Below are positions 41,490-51,687 of a stretch of DNA of 64,000 nucleotides, piece by piece. Under the pieces are notes generated by a model. It saw nothing but the letters and a program-made list of their open reading frames with translations, had not been told where the DNA came from and did no database searches. The stretch's first letter is position 1. Every line of letters starts with the position of its first letter. The translations under genes were made by a program, and so were the position numbers. This stretch comes from Candidatus Synoicihabitans palmerolidicus. Lineage in GTDB: Bacteria; Verrucomicrobiota; Verrucomicrobiia; Opitutales; Opitutaceae. The stretch spans positions 558,001 to 622,000 of the forward strand of contig JAGGDC010000001.1 in NCBI GenBank assembly GCA_020809425.1. Direction: 5' to 3'.

Positions 41490-42261
41490 GCGGGTTAACA
41501 ACCTTCCGGGCGAGCCTGAGATCAACAACTCCTACAACGTCAAGTTGGCCTACTATCCCAAGAATGGCCTGGGGCGCTACTCGATCTCCTACTACTATAA
41601 GGTGGTGGATAACGCATGGGAGACCATTGGTACTTACAACGATGATCCCCTCTACGCCATACTGCTGGATAGCATGGGTCTCAGTCCCGACAATTACGAA
41701 AACTCTCGGGTCTCCACGATCACGGCGACGGGAAAGTAGCAGATCCGAAAGGGATTTGCAATTGAGGTGAACCAAAACATGGGCCTCTTCGGAGATTGGG
41801 GACGACCGTTTGATACCTTTGTTACCTACACCCGCCGACCGGTGACCACGGCCTCGGCTCGTGATGTGCTTGGTTTCATTCCGCGCGTACCGGTGCGGGC
41901 CAAATGGACCGCCGGGTTGTCCTTCAGTACGCGGCGCCTGACCGCCCAGGCGCGTATGACGTGGGTGGAAAGCGGCGGGACCTACGAGGGCAGTGGAACC
42001 ACCGTGATCTTGCCTGATGGCATCTCCGGAAAGGTTCAGTTCTACGACCTCAACCGTTATCCACCAGAGCTGAAGCTTGATATCAACTACGCGTTGTCCG
42101 AGCGCTTCACCTTGTTTGCCACCGGCAACAAAGTGCTCTCCGGCGACACCTATCGTCGTATTGCCGATGCGGAGACCGGTTGGCGGCCCGATTATGCCAG
42201 CTATCGCGAATTGAATAGTCGCGGCGTATCCGTCACGGCCGGCATTCGCGCCTCGTTCTAG
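41490..42261 (+). pseudogene. TonB-dependent receptor, C-terminal remnant only, with internal TAG
   Basis: VRVNNLPGEPEINNSYNVKLAYYPKNGLGRYSISYYYKVVD...STITATGK*QIRKGFAIEVNQNMGLFGDWGRPFDTFVTYTRRPVTTASARDVLGFIPRVPVRAKWTAGL...LNRYPPELKLDINYALSERFTLFATGNKVLSGDTYRRI. Confidence 0.75.
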
Positions 42262-42292
42262 TATCATACATTCGGATAGTTGACGCGTCGCC

Positions 42293-42322
42293 GGGCCGGG
42301 CTCACACGAGCCCGGCCCTTTT
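42293..42322 (+). terminator. rho-independent terminator-like hairpin downstream of the TonB-receptor remnant
   Basis: gggccgggctc-acac-gagcccggccc followed by tttt; perfect 11-bp stem. Confidence 0.75.
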
Positions 42323-42350
42323 GGGTTACGGGCCAGAGAGGCGGGTGTGG

Positions 42351-43491
42351 TTAGGCGTGCTGCAGCAGCTCAAGCAGTCGACGGTCGAGGCGATGGCCGT
42401 GCCAGTCCTCGTAGTCGACGTCCGTGCGTTCCGAATCGAGGAGGCCGCATTTGCTTTCGCGCAGAAAGTCCCAGAGCGACCAACCGATGCCGAGATCATG
42501 GCACACCCCGAGAACGTCGGTGAGCCAGGCGTGGTAGACGGGGGGAGGGCAGACGATGGGAACCACCGGTTTCCCCCACGTGCACGCCGACGCCCTGGCC
42601 CATCAAATCACGCCAAGGCGAGGTGTAGAGGGCGAGTCGTTCGCGATCCCACGGGTAACCATGGTCGTCGATGATACCCGGCCACTTGGGCTCCACCCAA
42701 TCGGTGCGGTCCGGCATCCAATCCACTTTGTAGTGACTGAGATTACCGGGCAGGTAGCAGTGCACACTTTGATGCACGCCGATGGGGATGAGTTCGGGCA
42801 CACACAAATTACCTGCGCTAGCGCCGTCGGCGATGATCAGACGATCGGGACTATGTCGACGAATGGCCTCGATGGCGGGGGCGATGGCGCGGTGGTAGAT
42901 GGCGCCATTGAAGTTGTCGTGGGGCCAAGGCGCTTCATTGAAGAGGTTAAAACTCAGCCGATGGGCCGAGACGGTACGGAAGCGCTCGGCGAAGAGGTTC
43001 CAGTGGAAGGTGAATGCGTCCACGGCGGTCTGGTCTCGCCAGAGGGTGAACGGCTCCCTGGCGCCTTTGCCGACTCGATAGCCCGGCGCATGATGGAAAC
43101 TCAGGCAGACGTGCAGGCCGTATTTACTCCCGAGGGATACGATATGGTCGATGATTTCGAGTCGTGATTCGTCGATGGCGAACGCGTCCTCGGGGGTGAT
43201 GAGTTGGTCGTAGTTGGATTTCCGTTGCAACCAGTTCCGGTAGCACAGCGGGATGCGTACGAAGTCGAAGCCCCATTCGGCGATCCACCGAAAATGATCC
43301 TCGTCGGGCAGCCTCATGGTCGGCCCGGTCCGGTAGAGGTATTGCAGATTAAAGCCGCGCCAGCGGGGAAGTGGATTGGGGACCTTGGTTCCTGTTGACG
43401 CGGCAGGTAAGGGGGCGGCCTGCGTGGATCCCGTCAAGCCGGCGGCGAGACCGACGAGACTGGAGCGGACGAGAAAGTCGCGGTGACTGGA
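42351..43491 (-). pseudogene. GH5 cellulase-like protein; coding sequence interrupted by group II intron, plus a frameshift near 42575
   Basis: RWRGFNLQYLYRTGPTMRLPDEDHFRWIAEWGFDFVRIPLCYRNWL...HVCLSFHHAPGYRVGKG...LSFNLFNEAPWPHDNFNGAIYHRAIAPAIEAIRRHSPDRLIIADG...; first two codons lie beyond the intron at 45416..45421. Confidence 0.88.
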
Positions 43492-45415
43492 GTATGCCCG
43501 GCATGGGCATCAACTGATGAGGTTTAAGTCCTCTATGCATGGAACCAAAATGAGAAGAAAATCCGAAAGGACAACAGAACATGAAAAGCACTAGCCGAGG
43601 GCAAGGGCGTAGCCGTGAGGCTGGGTCTGAAAGAAGCCGTAGGCAAACTCGCGAGACGAGGAACAAGAACGTCATACAAGGCTTAGTGTCCGGGGCGATC
43701 CACCTCCACATGGCGAAGCCCTCTGGCTTCAGGACATAGGGTCAATGACGCGTTTGCGCGAGGGAAGTTGATGCTCATATCTGGGGAGACCTGCACGTGA
43801 AGCGGTCCGCTCAAACGGACAGCACCGGCGGCGGCAACGCTGGCGGCGCACGCGCCAGAGTCAGCAGAGGGCATAGTAGTCGCCGTGGAAACGAGCCGGG
43901 AGTAGGCGCCGACGGGTCACCCGTCCGCCGAATGAACCGGAGGTCTCACCCCGACGAAGGCCCGAACCGAACGCATGCGTCCGGCTCCGCCTGCTCGCGA
44001 TCCGCGCAAACGCCGACCGGCGTTGCGGAGTCGCGGTGTGAAGCGGAACCACCGGACGCAGGATATGAAGAAAACTACCTGCTTGAAGCGATCCTGGGCA
44101 CGAACAACGTGTCCGTGGCGTGGAAGCAGGTGAAGGCCAACAGCGGAGCCCCGGGTGTCGATGGGATCACCATCGATGCGTTTCCGGAACGCTTCCGCGC
44201 GTTGTGGCCGGGACTGCGCGAGGCGCTGCTCGCAGGCACGTATGTGCCCGCGCCGGTGCGCAGGGTGGAACTGGCCAAACCTGACGGCGGGGTGCGCTTG
44301 CTCGGCATCCCGACGGTGCTGGATCGGCTGATCCAGCAGGCGATCGCCCAACAACTCGGACCGATCTTTGATCCGGGATTTAGCGATCATAGTTATGGCT
44401 TCCGACCTCATCGCAGCGCATATGACGCGGTGCGCCATGTCGCAGACGGAATCAAGTCGGGCCGCCGCATCGCGGTGGACCTCGACTTGTCGAAGTTTTT
44501 CGATGCGGTGAACCACGATGTGCTGATGGTGAGGCTGGCTCGCAAGGTGACGGACAAACGCGTCCTGCGTTTGATTGGGCACTACCTGCGGGCCGGAGTC
44601 GAGGTCGACGGACGTCTCCAACGCACGACGCAGGGAGTGCCCCAAGGCGGTCCTCTGTCACCGTTGTTGGCCAATGTCGTCCTCGACGATCTGGACAAGG
44701 AGCTGGAGCGACGCGGCCACCACTTCGCTCGCTACGCGGATGACTTTACCATCTTGGTGAAGAGCCCCCGGGCGGGTGAGCGGGTCATGGCCAGCGTGCG
44801 CCGGTTCCTGGAACGGATGCTCAAGTTGAAGGTGAACGAGACCAAGAGTGCGGTCGTCAAAACGAACGCGCTTACCTTCCTCGGGTTCGCCTTCAAAGGC
44901 TCGCGCATCGTTTGGAGTGAGCGATCACTCCAACGGTTTGAGCATCGGATCCGCGAGTTGACCAGCCGCAGCTGGGGCGTGGCGATGAAGGAACGAATCA
45001 GACAGCTCGCGCACTACCTGCGTGGGTGGATCGGTTACTTCGGCATCAGTCAGACCTACGGCACGGTGCGCCATCTCGAACCCTGGATCCGGCGACGACT
45101 GCGATGTTGTTATTGGAAGATGTGGAAGACTCGACGCAATCGTATCCGCCAGCTGCTGCGCTTCGGCGTGAGCAAGCGGGACGCGATCTTGAACGGCCTG
45201 TCCGGTGCGGGATGCTGGGCCATGTCCAAATCCCCGGCGCTTAATCAAGCGCTCCATAACGACTGGTTAACAGTAGAAGGACTGCCTTCGCTCACCGCTC
45301 GGTGGGCGCATATCCACTATCTAACTACGGTCCGATAACGTTCGGAACCGCCCGGTGCGGACCCGCATGCCGGGTGGTGTGGGGGGCGGAGGCTAGATAC
45401 CTCCGCCTACCCGAT
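43492..45415 (+). mobile_element. group II intron (about 1924 bp) inserted antisense to the GH5 gene
   Basis: 5' end GTATGCCCGGCATGGGCATC; 3' domain V-like aaccgcccggtgcggacccgcatgccgggtggtgtgg and domain VI-like ggcggaggctagatacctccgcctacccgat. Removing 43492..45415 restores minus-strand ATG ATA TCC AGT CAC CGC GAC TTT CTC = MISSHRDFLVRSSLVGLAAGLTGSTQA in frame with GH5. Confidence 0.9.
43797..45338 (+). CDS. ltrA: group II intron-encoded reverse transcriptase/maturase
   Basis: VKANSGAPGVDGITIDAF...RLLGIPTVLDRLIQQAIAQQLGPIFDPGFSDHSYGFRPHRSAYDAVRHV...AVDLDLSKFFDAVNHDVLM...TTQGVPQGGPLSPLLANVVLDDLDKELERRGHHFARYADDFTILVKS; C-terminal maturase region LRGWIGYFGI. No HNH endonuclease domain seen. 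First ~100 aa may be non-native. Confidence 0.95.
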   Translation: MKRSAQTDSTGGGNAGGARARVSRGHSSRRGNEPGVGADGSPVRRMNRRSHPDEGPNRTHASGSACSRSAQTPTGVAESRCEAEPPDAGYEENYLLEAILGTNNVSVAWKQVKANSGAPGVDGITIDAFPERFRALWPGLREALLAGTYVPAPVRRVELAKPDGGVRLLGIPTVLDRLIQQAIAQQLGPIFDPGFSDHSYGFRPHRSAYDAVRHVADGIKSGRRIAVDLDLSKFFDAVNHDVLMVRLARKVTDKRVLRLIGHYLRAGVEVDGRLQRTTQGVPQGGPLSPLLANVVLDDLDKELERRGHHFARYADDFTILVKSPRAGERVMASVRRFLERMLKLKVNETKSAVVKTNALTFLGFAFKGSRIVWSERSLQRFEHRIRELTSRSWGVAMKERIRQLAHYLRGWIGYFGISQTYGTVRHLEPWIRRRLRCCYWKMWKTRRNRIRQLLRFGVSKRDAILNGLSGAGCWAMSKSPALNQALHNDWLTVEGLPSLTARWAHIHYLTTVR

Positions 45416-45478
45416 TATCATAACGCTGGGCTCCAGCCGGACAGCTTGTTCAGGTGCGGCCTGGGTGGGAATTGTTAT

Positions 45479-47306
45479 CTAGAGACCCGCGGCGGTGGTC
45501 TGCTCAAGCTCCAGTTCATAGCGGGTGCGTCGCTGATCCTGGTAGGATTGGGCGGCAGGGAACACTGCGGTGCGCTCGCCCGATGAATCGATAGTATAGA
45601 TACGTGGTGGCTTGGCGGTGGCGTGGGTGAAGATGCGGAAGCTCCGCAGCGTGCCTGGCACCCGGTAGATCAGATGAGCCGGCGCGGTCGGGCCGGCGCG
45701 CTGGGCTACACCGATGGCTTCGAGGTTTCTACCATGCAAGTAGGTGGGAACCACTTTGAGGTTGGAGGAAGTGGCATCCCATTGGCTCGGATCATTTTGG
45801 TCGTCGACGATCCAGAAACGATCCGGCCGCAATGGTCCGATGACGTTGGACGGTTCCGATGTTCCGGCGGCGTTGCGGGCGATGACCCGATAGAAGTGGT
45901 CGGAATCGATATCGGCGGTGCGGTCGCAATAAAGCGTATCATAGGGCACGAGATGGTCGTCCAGGTTGGAGGCGAGAGTAGTCCACGGACCGGCGACGGT
46001 GGAGGCACGTTGCACGTCGTAGCCGCTGGCTCCGGCGGAACCCTGCCAGCTCAAGCGAGCCACGTCCGAGGCTGGTAACAGCGAGGGAGCTTCGGGTGGC
46101 GTGACGGGTACGGGCGGGCGGGCGCTGATGCGTGCGGCGTAGTCGTGCAGAATCTCAAGCACCGCACGTTCGTGGTTCGTGGCGTCGGCGGAGGGAGCGT
46201 CGGTCGCGGCCGCGAAACCGGGCCAGTTTAAATCCCCGAATTTGGAACCGCGATCGCTGTGTTTATAGAAACCACCGTCGCGGTTGTGAACCCGCAGCCT
46301 CCACCACTGGGCCCCGATGGCCCCTCCGGACTCGATTTCGTTGAGCAGGTCCCGGAGAGCTTTAAGGGAGGTATACATCGCCACCTCGGTGACGATGACC
46401 GGCTTGCGGCCGCGCAGTTGCTCCCGAATGAGACGCAAGGTGCCGGCGGGGGTATCGGCTTCCGGGAGGTTGACGTAGGTGTGGTAGGACACGGCATCGA
46501 TGTGGGGATCGTCCGCGAAGGTCTCGTAGCGGTTGTAGATGTCCCAAGGTTTGTTGCGCCCGTCGATCAGCAGGTGGTGGGGGGGCGAGGGTTTTGATGG
46601 TGGCGGCGATGGCGTGCAGCCACGCATGGCGCTCCGCATCGTCGCCCATGACCAACTCGTTGCCCGTTTGCCAACCGAAGATGGTCGGGTCGTCGCGGTA
46701 GGGGATGCCGTTGAGGGAATTGGTGCGGCCGAGCAACAGGCCAAGTATGGTCTTGAACTTGCTATTGTCGGCGCTGTCGATCGCCCAGAATCCGGGCCCA
46801 TACGTACTTGGGTCGCCGCGCAGTCCGCTCTTGTAGGCAATGAGAGGAAGCATGGTGCGCACCCCTTCCTCGCGGCCGATTTGCAGTAGTCTATCTACGG
46901 CGACGAGGGCGTCTTCGTTGGGCCTGACGGTGTCATCCGTCACGTGAAACATGGCGGTGGGTGACGCCTGATTGCTGCACGTGATGACAAACGTGCGGGC
47001 CACGCGGCCGCCCATTTTCCGGACGGAACGCAGGGCGTCCCGTTGCTCAAAAGCGTTGGGTACGCGAAAATGTGCGGATGGCGTTTCATTGTCAAAGCGG
47101 TAGTTGGTGATGACCTGAAGCACGTCCGGCAGGTTGACCGATACGAAGCAAAAGGGCTGATCGCCGATCACCAATTGGTCACCCTGGCGCGTGACGAATT
47201 CGTTCATCGGCTCAGGAGGAGGAAGGACGGTCGGGGTGGCCTGGACCAACGTGACGGAGAGCAGCAGGCCGGCTAAATAACGATGTGAGTCGAGGGCAAT
47301 GGGCAT
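45479..47306 (-). pseudogene. GH5 mannanase/cellulase-like protein with fibronectin-III-like region, frameshift in poly-G at about 46575
   Basis: FVTRQGDQLVIGDQPFCFVSVNLPDVLQVITNYRFDNE...DDPTIFGWQTGNELVMGDDAERHAWLHAIAATIKTLAP / HHLLIDGRNKPWDIYNRYETFADDPHIDAVSYHTYVNLPEADTPAGTLRLIREQLRGRKPVIVTEVAMY...PPEAPSLLPASDVARLSWQGSAGASGYDVQRAS. Confidence 0.82.
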
Positions 47307-47326
47307 AACAAATGAGTGCTGAAGAT

Positions 47327-49046
47327 TTAATCTGTTGCAACGAGAGTAGGCGGAGCTTCGGCGGCGCGACGAATGGCCAATCCCACGGTGCCGAGAAAGG
47401 CGGCACAGAAGAGCAAGCCCAGCCGGCCGGCTTGATCTGTGGCGAAGAGCGCGAGCACGGTGATGAATCCGACGTAGATGAAGCACATGCGGGCAATGCC
47501 GATGTGACGTCGATGATCGACGCTCAACGTCTCGGCGGCAGGAATGTCGGTTCGCAGCGCGGTGAAAAAGGCCGCTACTTCGGCTTGCCGCTGGGGCGAG
47601 AGCGCCCGATCACGACCGAACAAGCAGGCCCCGAGAAACCACAGGGAGCCGATGCCTACGTTACTCAAAGTGATGGCAATGTAGCTGTTGTGTCGGGCCC
47701 AGTTCAACGCCGCGCCGATCCCCTCGTCGGGCAACGAAATTGCCCAGGCTGAACCGGGCACCGTGCTCACGACCAACCCGACCACGCAGCACAGGGCAAC
47801 GGTTGACCACGCCGCCCAATCAGGAGAACGGCGCACCAACACGCACCAGAACAGGGGCACGGTGTAGGGAGTGGCCACCAACGCGCTGAAACTCATCATG
47901 AGGTTGAACACCCCCAAGTCGCGCCACGACGAGTAGAAGATTGCCATGAGGATGGCCATTGCGCCGAAGCTCCAAGTGGTGCGTCTGCCCACCAGTACGA
48001 GTGCACGTTCGGAAGCGTGCGGGCGTACGACTGGGGAGATAGAAACTGCGCACGAATATGCCGGCGTTGCGATTCAGGCCGCTGTCCATGGAGGACATAG
48101 TCGAGGAAATGATGCCGGTGACCAGCAGTCCCAGCAGACCGGCCGGCAGGCTCTGCGCAGCGATGGTGATGTAGGACATTTCGGCCGGATTGGCGACGCC
48201 TGAGGACACGTCGAACGTCAGCCCCTGGGCCCGGGCGACCAGTGGCGGGATGAACCAAACGATCGAGCCGACAAAAAACAACAGACTGCTCAACAACCCG
48301 GCCTTGCGCGCTTCCCGACCGTCGACGGCGCACAGGTAACGAGAGGAGCTGTGAAGGCCATTGATGTGGGTGAGTTTTTCCAGAGCGACCGCCAGAATCC
48401 ACCACGGACCGAACCCTTCGGCGGCGCGAACAAGTTGCCAGTGGGCATCGGGCAGGTTGGCGGTGAAGGCGGCCACGATGGTGATAGGCACCAATACGAG
48501 TGCCTGGAGGAAGTCGCCGGCCACCACTGCCCACGATCCGCCGGCGGCGAAAACGAAGACGACCACCAGTCCACAGATCACGATCGTGAGGCGCAGGTCG
48601 AGGCCGAAAACGGGCGTGCAAAAGATACCCAACCCGTAGAGCCAGATGTCGGCTTGCAGCACTTGAAAAGGCACCTGCAGCCAGGTGAATACTTGCTCGT
48701 TGGCGGAACCGAGTCGACGTTTGACGGCTTCGTGCGCGGTGACCGCGCGGGTATTACGAGCGAAGCGGGAAAAGTAGTCCCAGTTGAGCAGGAAGCCGAG
48801 TCCGTTACACTAGAAGAGGACCAATACGATGAGACCGTAGTTGTAAGCCGCGCCAGCCGCGCCGGTGAAAGTCCAGGCGCTGAAGGCGCTCATAAAACTT
48901 GAAGCGCCGACCATCCACCACGCCATCTTGCCGCCGCCGAGAAAAAATTCACTGCTGTTGTGGCCGGCCCGCCGGAAATACCAGCCGATGCCGAGGAGCA
49001 AAAAGAGGTAGAAAACAACGACGCCGTAGTCGAAAGGGGAAAGCAT
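47327..49046 (-). pseudogene. sodium:solute symporter family protein (SSS), in-frame TAG near 48811 plus frameshift
   Basis: MLSPFDYGVVVFYLFLLLGIGWYFRRAGHNSSEFFLGGGKMAWWMVGASSFMSAFSAWTFTGAAGAAYNYGLIVLVLF*CNGLGFLLNWDYFSRFARNTRAVTAHEAVKRR...GLLGLLVTGIISSTMSSMDSGLNRNAGIFVRSFY. Confidence 0.92.
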
Positions 49047-49058
49047 GGGGTGGGGTTT

Positions 49059-50096
49059 TCAGGTGGCGCGGTCGTAGGCGGCGAGACCGAGAGCAGTCTC
49101 GGGTACTCGCCCTTCCAGAAACGCGAGCAAGTTGCGCAAGGCGAGTGCCCCGCAGTCGGGATAACGATCCTGGGTCGGTCCGCCAATGTGGGGCGAGAGC
49201 GTTACGCGGCCGCCTTGCAGAAAGGGAGATTGGGGCGTGACCGGTTTGTTATCGATCACGTCGAGGGCGACCCGCAGACGCCCTTTTTGCGCTTCCCGCA
49301 GCAATGCGGTTTCCTCGACCAATCCCCTGCGACCGATGTTGACGAAGACCGCGCCGTCGGGCAATGTAACCAGGGCGGCAGCAGATACGGAGCGACTCGT
49401 GGTGGGAATGAGGGACTCGCACTCGAATAGAACGTCGGATTGGGCGAACAAGCTCACGAGCGAAGTGGCGGGTTCCGCGCCGTGTTCGCGAATGAAGTCG
49501 TCGGGCACCCCCGCCGAGTAGGCACTCACGGTGACCCCAAAGGGTTGCAGCAGAGGCAGGAGCGATCGTGCAACACTGCCGAAACCATGAAGTCCCACGC
49601 GGCGACCAAAGAGGGTGCGCGTTTCCAGTTCGTTGATCTGGCGTACCTGTGGGGGACGAGCGATGAACTCGGGCCACGCGGCCTGGTTACGCAGAGCGGC
49701 GAGGGCGAGCAAGAGCCCGTGTTCGGCGACTTGCGCGCTGATGTGCACGCCCCAATTGGAAACGAGACCGCCTCTTGCGAGGAAAACACGAGGCACGAGT
49801 GACCGCACGGTGCCGGTGACGTGGCACACATAGCGCAGCGGATATTCCGCCCGGGCGACCCAAGATTCCGGCAGCGGAGGCGTGCTCCATGCGGTAATCA
49901 ACACCGTCGGTTGCCATGCTTCGAGACGGGCGGCCCAGCCATCGGTGACGAGCTCGTCTTCGGCTATGAACTCGATACTCGCCGCCAGTGGCGAGTTCGT
50001 GAGCGCGGTGGCCAGAAACAAGTCCCGTTCCCGTCGGGTCACGGCGGCGATGATTCGTCCGGTGGCGGAGGAGTGGGCGGAGGGATGCGGAGACAC
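49059..50096 (-). CDS. D-isomer-specific 2-hydroxyacid dehydrogenase family protein
   Basis: LETRTLFGRRVGLHGFGSVARSLLPLLQPFGVTVSAYSAGVPDD...DVLFECESLIPTTSRSVSAAALVTLPDGAVFVNIGRRGLVEETALLREAQKGRLRVALDVIDNKPVTPQSPFLQGGRVTLSPHIGGPTQD. Confidence 0.92.
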   Translation of the reverse strand: MSPHPSAHSSATGRIIAAVTRRERDLFLATALTNSPLAASIEFIAEDELVTDGWAARLEAWQPTVLITAWSTPPLPESWVARAEYPLRYVCHVTGTVRSLVPRVFLARGGLVSNWGVHISAQVAEHGLLLALAALRNQAAWPEFIARPPQVRQINELETRTLFGRRVGLHGFGSVARSLLPLLQPFGVTVSAYSAGVPDDFIREHGAEPATSLVSLFAQSDVLFECESLIPTTSRSVSAAALVTLPDGAVFVNIGRRGLVEETALLREAQKGRLRVALDVIDNKPVTPQSPFLQGGRVTLSPHIGGPTQDRYPDCGALALRNLLAFLEGRVPETALGLAAYDRAT

Positions 50097-50107
50097 AGGG
50101 TCAGGGT

Positions 50108-51636
50108 GGAATGGCCCTTAGTTAAGGGGTCTATTCGTCTATTTTAGTAGCCGTGATTTGGATACGCGCATGTGCCGCCGAGGCTTGGTCATCAGTTGGT
50201 AGACTTTGGGCCTTCGTTTGACGGCGCGTGGTTCACTGCGATGCGGGCGTTAGGGCACCGGGTCGGCGGCCAATGCGAGGAGCAGATCTTCGAAGCGTTG
50301 GTTCGCTTCGCGCGCACTGCCTGAGAGCAGGTGGGCGAACGCCCGCAGCGTGCTGATGGTGCCTTGGAAAGACAGGCGCATTGGTGCCACGTCATGCTGG
50401 CGTGCGGCTTCGAGCATGAGCAGGCGCACCAAGTTGTAGGCGATGGCCTGCAAGTGGATTTCCTTTTCGATCATCGCCGGGGTGCGCGTGCGTAGCACGT
50501 CGAGTCCGAGGGTCGTCGTGATGTCCCGGAAGTTCAGTTCCACCTGCCAGCGGCGCAGGTAGAGTTGGGCAATGGCCGCGTCGGGATACTTTTCTTCATC
50601 GAGCAGCGTGGTCACCACCGCGATGTGCTGGGTGCGGAAGCCGCGCACCTCGGTTCGAAAGCGCACCACGCGCAAAATCAGGCTCTCAGGCAGTTCGTTC
50701 CACAAACATTTTCCCCACCGGCCCTGTCGCTGGGGTTTGGGCCAGCAGACTTTGCCGGTGCCTGTCCGACGCGATTGATGCAAGCGCATCACCACATCCA
50801 CACCCTTGCGTTGCAAAAGGCTGATGAAAATCCAGTTGCAGAACCCGCGATCAGCCAGGAGCACCTCTCCCCTGTGCACCCAACCGATCAATTGGCGCGC
50901 CAGCGGGGCCTCACTCGCCTTCCATGAGGACAGGACGAACTTCACCAAATGGCCGGTTGCCAGGGAGAACATTCCCACCATCTGGCCGGTGGGGAAACCG
51001 CATCCTTTGCGCTGGCACCCCGCGTAAGGATAGACTTTCCGGTTGGCCGTGGTGTCGGGCATGGAAAGCCCGCCGCCATCGATCACCTTCACGTTGTGAC
51101 CGAGCCCATGATCGGCCTCGCGGGTGCGTTGATGAGCCACCTTCACGAGACGGCTGAATACGGTGCGCAAGACCGTGATCAGCAACCGCGCCCGGGCTTG
51201 GCAATAGCCACCGGTGGCATCGTCGACCGACGTCGCCGCCCCGGCCTGCAGATGCCATGCTTGCACCCGGCGAACCGCATCGCGGCAGCTCGCACCACGC
51301 TGCAGCACTTGCCCAAGAAACGCGCAAAAGGTCACCCAAGGCGTAAAGATCCGGTCCCGCTTACCGATGCCTGCAAATGTGCTCGGAGCCATAAAGCGCG
51401 CCACCAGCGCCGCGAGCCCATCGAGCTTAACCGCCCGCTCAATCAGTCTAGCGGCCGCACCATTGGAGCGTCTCCCACACAAGCGATGCGAAAACCCTTG
51501 CAGATACAACATGTTGATCTTCATGTAGTTGCACTACCAATAAGCCAGTATTCCGCAACCTATTATTAGGCATTAACTTAGAAGGTTTGACGGGCGATCA
51601 ATCTCACGCAACTGCTCGCCTAACTAAGCGCCATTC
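50108..51636 (-). mobile_element. IS4-family insertion sequence (about 1529 bp) with TIRs and 10-bp target duplication
   Basis: Left end GGAATGGCCCTTAGTTA; right end reverse complement GAATGGCGCTTAGTTA; direct repeat GGGTCAGGGT at 50098-50107 and 51637-51646. Confidence 0.9.
50250..51524 (-). CDS. IS4 family transposase
   Basis: NVKVIDGGGLSMPDTTANRKVYPYAGCQRKGCGFPTGQMVGMFSLATGHLVKF...VLLADRGFCNWIFISLLQRKGVDVVMRLHQSRR...YLRRWQVELNFRDITTTLGLDVLRTRTPAMIEKEIHLQAIAYNLVRLLM. Confidence 0.95.
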   Translation of the reverse strand: MKINMLYLQGFSHRLCGRRSNGAAARLIERAVKLDGLAALVARFMAPSTFAGIGKRDRIFTPWVTFCAFLGQVLQRGASCRDAVRRVQAWHLQAGAATSVDDATGGYCQARARLLITVLRTVFSRLVKVAHQRTREADHGLGHNVKVIDGGGLSMPDTTANRKVYPYAGCQRKGCGFPTGQMVGMFSLATGHLVKFVLSSWKASEAPLARQLIGWVHRGEVLLADRGFCNWIFISLLQRKGVDVVMRLHQSRRTGTGKVCWPKPQRQGRWGKCLWNELPESLILRVVRFRTEVRGFRTQHIAVVTTLLDEEKYPDAAIAQLYLRRWQVELNFRDITTTLGLDVLRTRTPAMIEKEIHLQAIAYNLVRLLMLEAARQHDVAPMRLSFQGTISTLRAFAHLLSGSAREANQRFEDLLLALAADPVP

Positions 51637-51687
51637 GGGTCAGGGTTCATGTCAGTGACGGGAAAGGCTTCAGCGTGAAGCTCCGGC

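Noticed and set aside
43797-45338. Retron, DGR or DRT-type defence reverse transcriptase
   Set aside because: Group II intron ends, DV/DVI-like hairpins and exact exon restoration explain it; no template/variable repeat pair or msr-msd region seen.
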